From: Mesorhabditis belari
Lineage: Eukaryota; Nematoda; Chromadorea; Rhabditida; Rhabditidae
Assembly: GCA_958450365.1 (NCBI GenBank)
Contig: CAUEEP010000912.1
Coordinates: 796,501 to 860,500, forward strand
DNA: 64,000 nucleotides
Direction: 5' to 3'
This document shows, piece by piece, positions 12,122 through 22,199 of this stretch. Position 1 is the stretch's first letter; each line of letters begins with the position of its first letter. The notes beneath the pieces were generated by a model. That model saw only the letters and a list, made by a program, of their open reading frames with translations. It ran no database searches and was not told the origin of the DNA. The position numbers and the translations under genes were made by a program.

Positions 12122-12534
12122 TCAACCGTACAAGCCGTACACGTACAAGCCGTACACGTACAAGCCGTACACGTACAAGCCGTACACGTACCGTACACGT
12201 ACAAGCCGTACACGTAAAAGCCGTACACGTACAAGCCGTACACGTACAAGCCGTACACGTACAAGCCGTACACGTACAAGCCGTACACGTACAAGCCGTA
12301 CACGTACAAGCCGTACACGTACAAGCCGTACACGTACAAGCCGTACACGTACAAGCCGTACACGTACAAGCCGTACACGTACAAGCCGTACACGTACAAG
12401 CCGTACACGTACAAGCCGTACACGTACAAGCCGTACACGTACAAGCCGTACACGTACAAGCCGTACACGTACAAGCCGTACACGTACAAGCCGTACACGT
12501 ACAAGCCGTACACGTACCGTACACGTACAAGCCG
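12122..12534. repeat. 15-bp satellite (unit CGTACACGTACAAGC), about 27 copies
   Basis: Highly homogeneous array with a few variant units (for example AAAAGC, and short CGTACACGTAC units near both ends). The unit contains ACGT and GTAC palindromes. All six frames are open, giving long false ORFs. Confidence 0.95.
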
Positions 12535-12905
12535 AAAAATGAAATAACTTTTCAAACAATAATAATGTTATGTTTTGAAATCATATTAACAAGTAAAATT
12601 AACTTTTTTTCGAATATATTGCCTTTTGTGTTGATGCATGCCTGCAAAAGTCTTCGAAACGCGTCCGTGGCGAAGAGATATGCTGAATAACTATTCAATA
12701 TAACAAAGCAAAAGGTGAAATGTTAACATATATGAAACGAGATCACGAAGCATCCAAAATAATAATAATTTTCACAATGCGAACATCTAATAAAAGCAGA
12801 GCTTCTTTTGGCTTTTCTTTTACAAATTACAATTTACATGACAATGACCAATGAACGGGTAAAAACTTGTAAAGTCTTAAACTTGAAGAAATAAAAAGAC
12901 AAAGA

Positions 12906-12978
12906 CCAAGAGCGGGATCGAACCCCGATCTTAAGACCGAGAGGAGGTCCCATTATCCATTAGGCCACCGTCGCCCAC
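12906..12978 (-). other. tRNA-like sequence, degenerate (Arg-like)
   Basis: On the minus strand GGTGGCCTAATGGATAA is a good A box/D arm and GGGGTTCGATCCC a good B box. The T stem has mismatches and the anticodon arm (GGACC-loop-GGTCT) gives no standard loop with T33. It resembles tRNA-Arg in the D arm but is more likely a pseudogene or SINE head than a working tRNA. Confidence 0.45.
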
Positions 12979-13020
12979 ACCCTGGCGATTGCAAAGCGCT
13001 CTTTCACACATTCACCACGA

Positions 13021-13218
13021 TGGAATCCACCGATGGGTCCGAGGGTGACTGCTATCTGGGACGACAGGACCCACCGATGGGTCTCAGGGTCACTGCTAGC
13101 TGGGACGACAGGATCCACCGATGAGTCCCAGGGTGACTGCTATCTGGGACGATAGGACCCACCGGTGGGTCTCAGGGTGACTGCTATCTGGGACGACAGG
13201 ACCCACCGGTGGGTCCCG
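13021..13218. repeat. 44-bp tandem repeat, about 4.5 copies
   Basis: Unit GGACCCACCGATGGGTCYCA then GGGTGACTGCTATCTGGGACGACA. GC-rich against the AT-rich surroundings. Each unit carries the inverted repeat CCCACCGATGGGT. It starts 40 bp beyond the tRNA-like sequence at 12906. Confidence 0.85.
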
Positions 13219-13439
13219 GACCTCAAGTCGCGCAAACCCTCATAATTTCCACCAAAACCTCATTCTAGATGTAAAACAGTGTTCCTGATCGAGTGACGCT
13301 GTTAGATTTTCAGTATCTTGCTTGATATTCAAGAGTAGGCGTTTAGAAGTTCGGATCTGATGTTATTTTCAAAAGGAAGACATAATAATAAAAAGAAATA
13401 ATAAAAAGTGGGGAAGACAAACAAGTGCAAAGCAAAATC

Positions 13440-13870
13440 TGCGGCCAATTTGGCGCCGAATGGTATATGGCTCATGTCAATTGTCAATTCAGTTGACCTT
13501 CCTTTGTAAATCCGCAGAATTTCACGCTGAATCCGAATCTGCTTTCCGTTTTTGCAACGCAGGACTCTGTCAAAAGTTATAAGCGCTCAAAGTTTTGCAT
13601 GGGATTTCGAAAATCACAATCCGAATTTAGAAGCAGATTTTCGGGGGCTTAAAGAAGCAGTGATGGCCGAGTGGCAGCGGGTTAGAATACAAGGCAAACC
13701 CGTGAAATTCTGCATCGAATGGTATATGGCTCATGTCATTTGGTTAGCCTATCCAGTTGACCTTCGCTTGTTAGTAAGATGTATGTGGTCTGGAAACGAA
13801 GCTCGTGTGACAAACCTCGTGAAACACGGGAAGCTCGTGCCTTTCCCTAGCCTGGGGGCCAAGACTTAGT
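13440..13870. mobile_element. Repeat related to the 905-1367 foldback, with Leu/Ser tRNA-like core
   Basis: GAATGGTATATGGCTCATGT and CAGTTGACCTTC occur near both ends in direct orientation. Between them GATGGCCGAGTGGCAGCGGG is a class II tRNA-like A box. A 105-codon frame crosses it (13552-13869) but follows the repeat and shows no protein family. Confidence 0.5.
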
Positions 13871-14064
13871 TTACAACATTAATTCTTGTAATTACATTCA
13901 AGAAATCTAATATTATCATAATTCAATTATGAAACCATTACCCAATGCAACGCAATTTTCAGTACAAATGTTTTCAAGTAGCACTATGTTTTGACAATTT
14001 CTGAACCATTTAATTGACCTTTAATGACTTTTAGAACAAATTTTCAACCTTTTAGGTAGACTTT

Positions 14065-14318
14065 TTAGAATATCGCCCCCCATTTCTTCACTTTCACTCT
14101 TTGTTGTTTAGCTGTATGTTTGAGGAGAGTGTGAAATTCCAAACATTCCATTCTTGGAGTTGCCCTCATTAATCCCGAATTAGTTCCTTCGATCTCCACA
14201 CTCTCCCTCGTTTTCTTGCCACCAATATACAAACTTTTTGACATTTTGCGGTAAACAATGAAACCAGTGAAAGAAAGGAAAAACTCTGGCATGTCGAGAA
14301 TTTCTAAACAAATGAAAA
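14065..14318 (-). CDS. Possible terminal exon, unknown protein
   Basis: Acceptor TATTCTTTAG precedes an 83-codon frame with a hydrophobic start (EFFLSFTGFIVYRK) and a basic tail (KQQRVKVKKWGAIF, stop). It reads like the last membrane segment and cytoplasmic tail of a membrane protein. No upstream exon could be joined and the downstream poly(A) signal is not clear. Family not recognised. Confidence 0.3.
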
Positions 14319-14602
14319 CTAAAGAATAAAGAGTTGTTGCAGAGGTTTTGTGATGTTCTAGAGGTTCTAGAGGTTCTAGAGTTTTTCTAGAGTGTTCTAA
14401 AAGTTGATTTTCTAAAGATAAAGCCAAGCTTGAACTGGGTAAGAATAGGGATTTTCTAAAAAATCTGAATTTATCAGACTAAAATTGGCCAAGCCGACCC
14501 AGATCTGATTAGCGGGTTTGGCCTGAATAGTTTAGATTTTGACAAGCTTCTAATTATTACTAAAAACTACTGTAAGACTACTGTAAGAATACTATTTGTC
14601 TT

Positions 14603-15416
14603 ATTAGGTTGGCAACTTTCAAACTTCCGCTCACTTTTTTATGATTTGTTTGGCTTCTTTTAATAGAAACTTGACTTCTGATGAAACGTGAATTTATTCT
14701 GAGAATTCTAGACGAAAAAACCAGTGGCTATCCTCAAATCGAGAGCCGAGAACCACTCCCAAGCTAGATATTCATGAAAAGAAGACCATGCTCTGTTGTT
14801 GGTGGAATGCAATAGGTTTAGTGTACTATTAAGTGATAAAACCTAGAGAAACAGTTGATGTTGAACTTTATTCAAAACAATTGGTTCGAGTTTACGAGGC
14901 TTTGAAGAAATTGAAGCTCAAAGCTTCAAGGGTCCGATTCCTTTGAAGGAATCGGAAATCCTCCACGACAACGCAAAATCGCATACGGCAAAAGTCACTC
15001 ACAAAAAAAATCAAAGAGATTGGCGGGAAATTGTTGCCCAACCTTACTCGCCTGACCTAGCACAATCAGATTACTTTTTTTCGGTCGTTGAAACACTTGA
15101 TGGGAGAAAAGTTCGATTATCACGTTCAGGTCATAGTTCATAGCTCAGGTCATAGCTCAGGTCATAGCTCAGGTCATAGCTCAGGTCATAGCTCAGGTCA
15201 TAGCTCAGGTCAAGCACTCAACACACACTTCACCTCCCAAAACTCCTCAGTTTTTCGAAAATTGGATTCAACAAAAAGGCAAAATGACATTCACAAAAAG
15301 GCAAAATGACATCGACAAAAAGGCAAATATCTTTTGGATTAAAGTTTTCTATTTTGTGTTTTGTGCAATAAACAAATTGTTATTTAAAACGAAACTTTGA
15401 AAGTTTCCAATCTAAT
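14603..15416 (+). pseudogene. Degenerate mariner element
   Basis: Imperfect terminal inverted repeats TTATTAGGTTGGCAACTTTC and its complement GAAAGTTTCCAATCTAATAA. Between them are broken frames of mariner transposase, including a WWNAIGLVYY-like block near 14790 and LHDNAKSHTAK ... PYSPDLAQSDYFF at about 14960-15080 (the D,D34D catalytic region). The N-terminal third is missing and frames are shifted. A 12-bp array has expanded inside the C-terminal part. Not autonomous. Confidence 0.8.
15128..15211. repeat. 12-bp repeat (GTCATAGCTCAG), about 7 copies
   Basis: Lies within the mariner transposase remnant just after the SDYFF motif; the unit keeps the reading frame (His-Ser-Ser-Gly). Confidence 0.85.
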
Positions 15417-15419
15417 AAT

Positions 15420-16250
15420 CCAAATCATAATCTTATCCGAAATATCTTCATAGTTCTTTTGTGGATTTGATCAATTAGTATTTGCTTTGTGTTTATAAGA
15501 GTTAAAGCAACATATTTTCAACGTTTTACCATCCTTTTTACCAATCTTCATCGGCCCAAGTGGCATAAATCTTTTTTGAAATCCACTCAATTGAATGTGC
15601 GCTAAAAATTTGTATGATTAATTTAAGACTAATCGAGATGAAGCTCTTCATTTCATCAAGGCTTTTGGTTAGGTAGAAATATAATTTTCAAAAAAATAGC
15701 TTATTTCTGATAAGTAGCACTATAAATTTACTATAAATTTATATATAAATAACATATTACTATAAATTTATTCAAATTTCATTTTTTTACAATAAAATAA
15801 TTCGAAACCAGTTAAAATCTTTTTGTTTTTTTTGTTTTTAAGCCACAATCCCGAAACGATCGAAATTCCGGGTGATCGTGTTCATTTATAGCTTGATTAT
15901 GCCTAAAAGTTTACATAAAATCTCTTCACTTTTAAATAAACTGAATAAACTGAATAAACTGAAGATTTTTCAACTGAATCCAAATCTGAATCCAAATCTG
16001 CTCTTTGCTCTCCATTTCTTTTAATACCAAAGTCCAATTCCTATCCAGAATCCAATGCATCCCCTCAAAAATGTGAACTCCCCTCAAAAATGTAATTCTT
16101 GTACTCAAAATTACTTCAGTACTTTAGTTCATAAAAAAGTAATATTTGAGACGTTCAAAATCAAATTCTTTCATCAATTTTTGTCTTCATCAAAAGTTTA
16201 TTATGTCTACTTTTTCCCTCTCATGTGCTTTATTAATTCCCCGTTTCACC
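15420..16250. other. AT-rich DNA without recognisable features
   Basis: Apart from short A/T runs and a short open stretch near 15842-15890, I see no exon with good splice signals, no repeat and no RNA gene. Confidence 0.5.
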
Positions 16251-16258
16251 GATTCAAA

Positions 16259-16432
16259 ATGAATTCGGTAACGAGTTTCTTTGCTTATCTTTTTCTTTTC
16301 ACTAATCCTCTGCCAGTGATCAAAGCTTGTGGGGTTTTTTTGAATCAAAGATTGAATGAAAGCAAAAGGGGAAACTTTGGGAATTCTTCTATCAGCACTT
16401 TTCTCGTGGAAATGATGTTTGTGTTTGTGTGA
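16259..16432 (+). CDS. Possible small secreted peptide, 57 aa
   Basis: Intronless frame with a signal-peptide-like start (MNSVTSFFAYLFLF ... VIKA) and one Cys after the predicted cleavage, then a basic Asn/Ser-rich body ending MMFVFV. No homologue recognised. The hydrophobic tail and single Cys make a chance ORF quite possible. Confidence 0.2.
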   Translation: MNSVTSFFAYLFLFTNPLPVIKACGVFLNQRLNESKRGNFGNSSISTFLVEMMFVFV

Positions 16433-16551
16433 AAGTCGAAAAAGTGTCGAGATTTTCAATGTTCAATGTTCGTTTATATAGTGCAGTGCTGAAATAGCAT
16501 CTCAACAAAACAACAAGTTGCCTGGACACTTATCCATTCATTTTATATATA

Positions 16552-16940
16552 TTGGATTGGTGAATTGAAAACTGCCGGCTATTTCGCGGGACTCGCAAAT
16601 AAAAAAAACAACAGCATTGAACCAGCTGAAAGGGGGTCTGGTTACTTCAACATTTCCTCTAATTATTGCGAAAAAATTATGCTCCCAGCTTTTTATTTTT
16701 TTAATATCTTTCTTCACTTCTCGCTCCACGGCCGCTCCACGCTCCACTTCTGGGGTTTATTGAGGTCATGGGGCACCCAAGCCCCAAGTTTCGATTTAAA
16801 TCCAAGGGTATGAAGGTACCTTAGCACTGTAGCATGATCAACCCCTAACTCTTCTCCCAATTCACTCGATGATACCCGATGGTCGTTGGTAATGATTTCG
16901 AGTAGTTTGGAGTCATCCAGTTGGGCCCTCTGCATCTTTC
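16552..16940 (-). pseudogene. Truncated mariner remnant
   Basis: Terminal repeat TTGGATTGGTGAATTGAAAA at the low end. The minus-strand frame 16714-16935 encodes the second helix-turn-helix of mariner transposase (DDSKLLEIITNDHRVSSSEL, then EELGVDHATVLRYLH, WVPHDLN). The catalytic core is deleted between the two parts and no second terminal repeat was found. Confidence 0.75.
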
Positions 16941-17457
16941 AAAGCTTTCTCCCCAGAACGCAAATTGGCAAAGCATAATTGACACGTTCTTTCGGAAGGT
17001 GAGGCCTCCGCATATATCGTTTTAATATTAGCAGCTGCCAAGCCTGCACTGTGCTCTTGTAGGAACTTATGAAGCATGACATGACGAATATGTCCCGGTG
17101 GCAGATTGTCGAGTGCAATAGAAGAAGTGAAGAAAGTTGTGAAGCAAAAAAACTGAAAAAAAAGTTGGTTAGAAGTTGGGAAATATATATCTATAAAAAA
17201 AGAATTGAATTTTTATATATCTATAAAAAAGAATTGAGTAACAATCTAAGCCTAATATTAAAATGAAGATCAAATAGATTCGATCTCTTGTTAACTGTTA
17301 ATAAAGATTACTTTAGGTTTTTCTAAACTTATCTTTCAGAATTGCAGTATATTGTTATCTAAGTTGACATGCTTTTTGACTAAAATATTTAACGAATAAG
17401 ACATTTAAGACATTTGAAATCTTTTCAAGTCTTTTCAAATCGCTAATCGCTTGCTTG

Positions 17458-17723
17458 TTATTGCAAGCAAATCCCCAGCCCCAAAAGCACTTGTTGTTCC
17501 TCATTAGTCAAAGCGGGGATGCCCTGCTGCAGGTGTGGATCGTCAAAAAGCATTTGTCCTTAAATCCCACTTACTCGAGACCCCGATACAATACAGACAA
17601 GCCAATTGAAGATCCCATAAAGAGAGCCGACTTTGGTGAAGTGATAGCGACATCCCGCTGAGTACCCTCTTTGGCGTTTGCTTTTGTATCTGTTGTCCCA
17701 GTTTTGGGTTTATTTCTTGGGTA
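17458..17723 (-). CDS. Possible 3' exons of an unknown gene
   Basis: Exon-like block 17575-17723 has a strong acceptor (TTATTTTCAG) and a perfect donor (GTAAGT), open in two frames (one ends SALFMGSSIGLSVLYRGL). A second block, 17458-17523, follows a GCAGCAG acceptor and reads GIPALTNEEQQVLLGLGICL then stop. The phases of these two blocks do not match if the perfect donor is used, so one is wrong or this is a pseudogene. No family recognised. Confidence 0.3.
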
Positions 17724-18574
17724 CTGAAAATAAGATTCTTTAAAAACTAACAAATTTTAGTTCTGAATGTGCATTCTTGATGTACAGATGTACAGATGTA
17801 CCCTTAAATTTTCATGATAAAACTCGGTAGTTGAACTAGCTACGTAGAGTAGTTCAGGGTAAGTCCTCAGGCTCACTGAGCCAACCAAGAATGGTCCTAG
17901 TCCTAAGGCTGCAGGCCAGGCACATATAAACCAGTTCAGAGCCAGGCAAGGGCAGATATTAGTCTAGAATTTGATTTCTGACCTAACTCTGGCTTGATCT
18001 GACCAATTGTAAAAGAAAAACTATTTTTCTAGCAACCCTGGTACACCATTGACCTAACGTTGATTGAACTTTAGCTGGAATTCGTAAAATTGTATATAAA
18101 TTGACACAAGTTGACAGCAAAGCTTTAATATTGGTATTGTACACAAGTTTAATATTGTAAAGTTTCAGAATATTTGAATATAGCCTACTTAAATAATTTG
18201 AATATAGCCTAGGAATGCGTGGGTTTAAATAAAGTCATCAAAAAAGTCTCTATTGCCTCTCAAATGATTAAAGCAAAGATTTCTTAGAAAAAATGACCAT
18301 TTCGGAAAAAACTTCTTGCCGAAACAACTAGCCAATGTGCTCTAGTTTTCGACTAAACAAATGAAAAGTTTATTTATAACAACGGAAAGAAAAATAACAA
18401 AGATACGACCAACCAAAAGCTAAGCAAAAAAGTCTTGACCCATCTAAAAAGAACAAGAAATATTTGAATACTTTATAGCGGTTCCTATAGCTGAAATGAT
18501 TCTGAATTCTTCTGGGCATTGATGAGACTAATTTGAACAAGGAAAGAGGTTTTGTAAACAACAAAATCAACTTG

Positions 18575-19110
18575 TTGAGAGATCGCCATCCATACTTTTT
18601 CCATTTAAGCCCATAGTTTAGCCTCGTTACGAAACATCTGTCGTTTCAATTTTCGCTTTACAATCGACCACAAGTGTTCAATGGGGTTGATGTCGAAGCT
18701 GTAAGAAGGTCTTCGAAGTAATTCCACGCCATTTTAACGAAACCAGCCCGACATCCTTACGAAAAATTCTCTCCGAACCTACAGTCGCCATTCCATCATC
18801 AGCTGGCTTAATTCCACTCCATTTTAACGAAACCAGCCTGCATCCATGCGAAAAGTCGTCTCCGAATCTACAGTCGCCATCCCATCATCAGCCGGCTTGC
18901 GTGCTTCGGGTCCCCATCTTGCTTGAATAACCATCCTTGTCCCATTTTGGCTCGTGCATGAGGTAACATGTGAGTCTCCAGTATGTCCTTGTACTGGGCA
19001 TCCATGAGTCCCTCTATCAAAACCAGCGGACATGGAAATTAATTGCCCTTCATACTTGTTCCATTTGAGCCCATAGTTCAGCCTTGTTGCGAAACTTTTG
19101 TCCTTTCAAT
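18575..19110 (-). pseudogene. Tc1-family transposase remnant
   Basis: Minus-strand pieces match the catalytic half of Tc1-type transposases: WLFKQDGDPKHASR-like reading near 18880-18940 and SFDINPIEHLW near 18670-18700, followed by a KRKLKRQMF-like tail. There are frameshifts, stops and a partial internal duplication (18725-18800 resembles 18805-18890, and 18600-18650 resembles 19050-19110). Dead copy. Confidence 0.75.
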
Positions 19111-19409
19111 TTCAAAACTTTTTTGATGCCTGTATCTTGAAGGGTATTAGTTTATGATTAAATAAATTCAATACAAAACAGAAAATTAGTTCACATTGAA
19201 AAGTTTACTGGAAATTTTTCTAAATCGAATAAAAACCTTTCCCTGAACAAATAACTTGATAGTGAGTCTAAGTCCGTTTTCTTCAACCCCTAGGTGATAA
19301 CGACATCCCACCGCGAGACCCATTAACCGTTCCTTTTCACCATTATCCACTTCTCCCTTTTATCCATTGATCGCCAATATCCTCACGCTCAATTAACACT
19401 CTCAACATC

Positions 19410-19580
19410 ATGTTCTGCCGGGTCTTACAAGTCTTTCTATTCACTTTTTCTCTCTATTGTTTGCGGGTAGATCGAGTGTGTGAAAATGCCGCAAAAAAAA
19501 GGCAAAAAAGGCGATTGGGTAAATGCTTTGATGGAGAGCCGATTAACTGCGATAAACACAGAAAAAAAACGTCAAAATAG
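19410..19580 (+). CDS. Possible small secreted cysteine peptide, 56 aa
   Basis: Single-exon frame starting MFCRVLQVFLFTFSLYCL, a convincing hydrophobic leader. The predicted mature part begins VDRVCENAAKKRQKRRLGKC and continues FDGEPINCDKHRKK, with three cysteines and polybasic sites. The shape suggests a processed secreted or antimicrobial-like peptide, but no family is recognised and the gene could be chance. Confidence 0.3.
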   Translation: MFCRVLQVFLFTFSLYCLRVDRVCENAAKKRQKRRLGKCFDGEPINCDKHRKKTSK

Positions 19581-19732
19581 GATTAGTGAGCTGAATGAAT
19601 CAGAATCAAAAGTTTGTGTAAGCAGAAGAATATTTTGAAGATTTCTTATCTGCAAAGGATAATGTGATCTTTAGGTTTAAAAAGTACGCTTATGATCAAC
19701 CATAGAACTTTCAAAAATCAATCTTCTTCCCT

Positions 19733-19918
19733 AGAAGGAAGATCTTCTTCCCTAGGAGGAAGATCTTCTTCCTTAGGAGGAAGATCTTCGTCCCTAGGAG
19801 GAAGATCTTCGTCCCTAGGAGGAAGATCTTCTTCCCTAGGAGGAAGATCTTCTTCCTTAGGAGGAAGATCTTCTTCCCCAGGAAGAAGATCTTCCTCCTA
19901 GGGAAGAAGATCTTCTTC
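19733..19918. repeat. 21-bp palindromic-unit repeat (GGAAGATCTTCTTCCCTAGGA), about 8 copies
   Basis: Each unit contains GGAAGATCTTC-type self-complementarity, so the whole array can fold on itself. The plus-strand frame gives Ser-Ser-Leu-Gly-Gly-Arg repeats. Confidence 0.85.
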
Positions 19919-20378
19919 TCTTCTTCTAGGACCAAAAATAGAATTATCAATTTTGTGTGAGTTGTTGGTTTTTCCCTTTCCCCCCTTTTGAAGCCCTTGA
20001 TTCTCAAAAAGCCTACATATTTCTTGAATCTAAGAAGCCGTAAATTTCAACTTCTTTTGGGGAAATGATGTTTGTCTTTCAGAATTCAAAATTACCTTTC
20101 AACATTTTTTGTACAAGTTTTCGATGTTCAGAGTTCGTTTTCAAGCTGATAATAGAAAAAAAGCATAGGAAAAGGATGGCAGTCCAATTAAAGTCACTAG
20201 AAAAAGGCAGTTCAATTAAATTGAACACTACAACTCAAAAGTACAATAATTGACCATCACAGCGCAAAAGTACAATTCAAGACAATCAACAAAAGCCATT
20301 ACTACTAAACAATACAGTAACTAAACAGCCTGTTGCGAAACCAGTACGCTATCCAGTACTATAAACAAATTAATGCTA

Positions 20379-20480
20379 CGTTCAAAAACCAGTACACAAA
20401 GAGTACATAAACCAGTACACAAAGAGTACATAAACCAGTACATAAACCAGTACACAAACCAGCGAACAAACCAGTACATC
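20379..20480. repeat. Short tandem repeat AACCAGTACACAAAGAGTAC
   Basis: Imperfect copies of 11- and 22-bp units in gene-free DNA. Confidence 0.6.
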
Positions 20481-20888
20481 TAGTACTATAGAGTACGATA
20501 ATCCTGTAGAACAGACCAGTACTATGTTCACAATCCAATACAATATCTAACACTCTAACAGTACTGCAATCTTGTAGAATAAACTAGCACTATGCAGTGC
20601 TAACTATACAGTACTTTTATTTAAACCTAATTATATTTTGTAGCTGATACTCTACTCCGATACTATACCAATAAAAAACGGATTGAAATTTTTTGACATA
20701 AATATTCTTATTCTAATAGAAGCTCTGGGGCTTCTAATTTTCAACTCTCCTCGAAAAGAGACCTCTAATAGAGAGAGGACTTCTATTTCTCAATGCGAAA
20801 ATTAGAAATCGAACAAATTTTTATGATAGATTCCTGGTAACAATCCCGTTCTCTAGCTCAATCGACGTCAAGTGTTGCCCGCCTTCTT

Positions 20889-21074
20889 TTAACCTTTTTT
20901 CTTGGCTTTCTTGCTGCACAACCTTTCTTGTCCAATCCACCGTCGAAGCATTGCACGATCAACTCGATACTTCTTTGTCACATCCTTGGCGTATTTGACA
21001 GCTTTCAACTTGAACTTCATTAAATAGGCCATTCTGGAAGGGTCGAGTGAAGAATTCTTTGTCGTTCTCTTCAC
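20889..21074 (-). pseudogene. Pogo/Brinker-type helix-turn-helix fragment
   Basis: A 61-codon frame contains SSLDPSRMAYLMKFKLKAVK, then KKYRVDRAMLRRWIGQE, the layout of the N-terminal DNA-binding helix-turn-helix of pogo/Tigger transposases and CENP-B-like proteins. Nearby CTAATAGAAG/CTTCTATTAG motifs (20715-20790, 21470-21510) resemble the ends of such elements. No catalytic domain is present. A donor-like GTTAAA at its end leaves open a spliced host gene. Confidence 0.45.
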
Positions 21075-21209
21075 TTAAACAATTGTTCTTCAAACATTGA
21101 GAAATGATTGCTATGTTGATCTCTCAATTTCCGGAAAGTCTTGCTCTAGGAACAGCTCTGAAACTTGGGCTATGGTTGGGCTAAACTTGGACTAAGGCAA
21201 TAGTCCTAG

Positions 21210-21326
21210 CTATTGTTGGGGAGAAACTTGGACTATGGCAATAGCCCCTTCCTCCCTAGTTTCCTCATCCATCTCGTTTTCTCGCCAAACCTGATTGTAG
21301 AGGACTCGCATGTGAACACTTTCCTT
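21210..21326 (-). CDS. Possible terminal exon, unknown
   Basis: Acceptor GGGATTTTCAG then 38 codons starting KESVHMRVLYNQVWRENEMD, followed by DEETREEGAIAI and a stop. Strongly acidic, coding-like. The frame is also open upstream through GCAGGGATTT-type repeats, so the acceptor is not certain. No family recognised. Confidence 0.3.
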   Translation of the reverse strand, partial: KESVHMRVLYNQVWRENEMDEETREEGAIAIVQVSPQQ

Positions 21327-21903
21327 CTGAAAATCCCTGCAGCTCGTTCTCGAAAAATCCCCTGCATCGTTCTCAAGAAATCCCTGCACTAATAAAAGTG
21401 TAAAATACCGATTTTTGGTAATGGTAATTTTTGGGTTACGGTATAAAAAACTCAAAATAAAAAAGGGACTTCTATTGAAGTTTTCTAAAAGAGATGGGGC
21501 TTCTATAATAGTTTTTATGGTATTTACAAACCCCACCTTTCCCCTCAATTCTCAACCGGTGGCCAAACGTCCCTCAAACTCACCGCCAATAATGTGAAGT
21601 GGCGGTGAGCGGGTTTAGGTGAATATAGGTGATCCATTATTGTAATATTGGGCAAAGCACTTCTTTCTTTCTGACTTCTTTCTTTCTCAAAATGATCTCC
21701 TTTCTTCAAAAGGTTCTCAACCTGTCAATCATCGCTCGATTGGACAGAAGTCGCTTCCCCCATTGCTTTCACCACTCAAACCACAAGAGTTTTGGAAACA
21801 TGCCTTGCTCAATGGGCTCAAGTTTTCATACACTTGAAAACATGAGCTCAATGGTTTTCAAAATGGCTTAGTAGGATTGGGGAAGCCTGGGGAAACTGGT
21901 CTA

Positions 21904-22141
21904 CTGTAGCTAGAGCTAGGGTAGCTAGAGCTAGGGTAGCTAGAGCTAGGGTAGCTAGAGCTAGGGTAGCTAGAGCTAGGGTAGCTAGAGCTAGGGTAGC
22001 TAGAGCTAGGGTAGCTAGAGCTAGGGTAGCTAGAGCTAGGGTAGCTAGAGCTAGGGTAGCTAGAGCTAGGGTAGCTAGAGCTAGGGTAGCTAGAGCTAGG
22101 GTAGCTAGAGCTAGGGTAGCTAGAGCTAGGGTAGCTAGAGC
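21904..22141. repeat. 15-bp satellite (unit CTAGGGTAGCTAGAG), about 16 copies
   Basis: Almost perfect array. The unit contains CTAG and AGCT palindromes. Same unit length as, but a different sequence from, the array at 12122. Confidence 0.95.
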
Positions 22142-22199
22142 ATAAAAGAAAGGAGATTGCCCGCAAAGTAACCAGCTCGATTCTTCTATGAGAATACCG

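Noticed and set aside
12084..12559. Four overlapping ORFs of 145-218 codons on both strands
   Set aside because: They are readings of the 15-bp satellite, which has no stop in any frame; no gene evidence.
12906..12978. Functional tRNA gene
   Set aside because: A and B boxes are good, but the anticodon loop and T stem do not fold properly; the other tRNA-like sites (34766, 47780, 50640, 54665) also fail.
19733..22166. Arrays resembling CRISPR (regular short units)
   Set aside because: No unique spacers between units and the DNA is eukaryotic; simple satellites.
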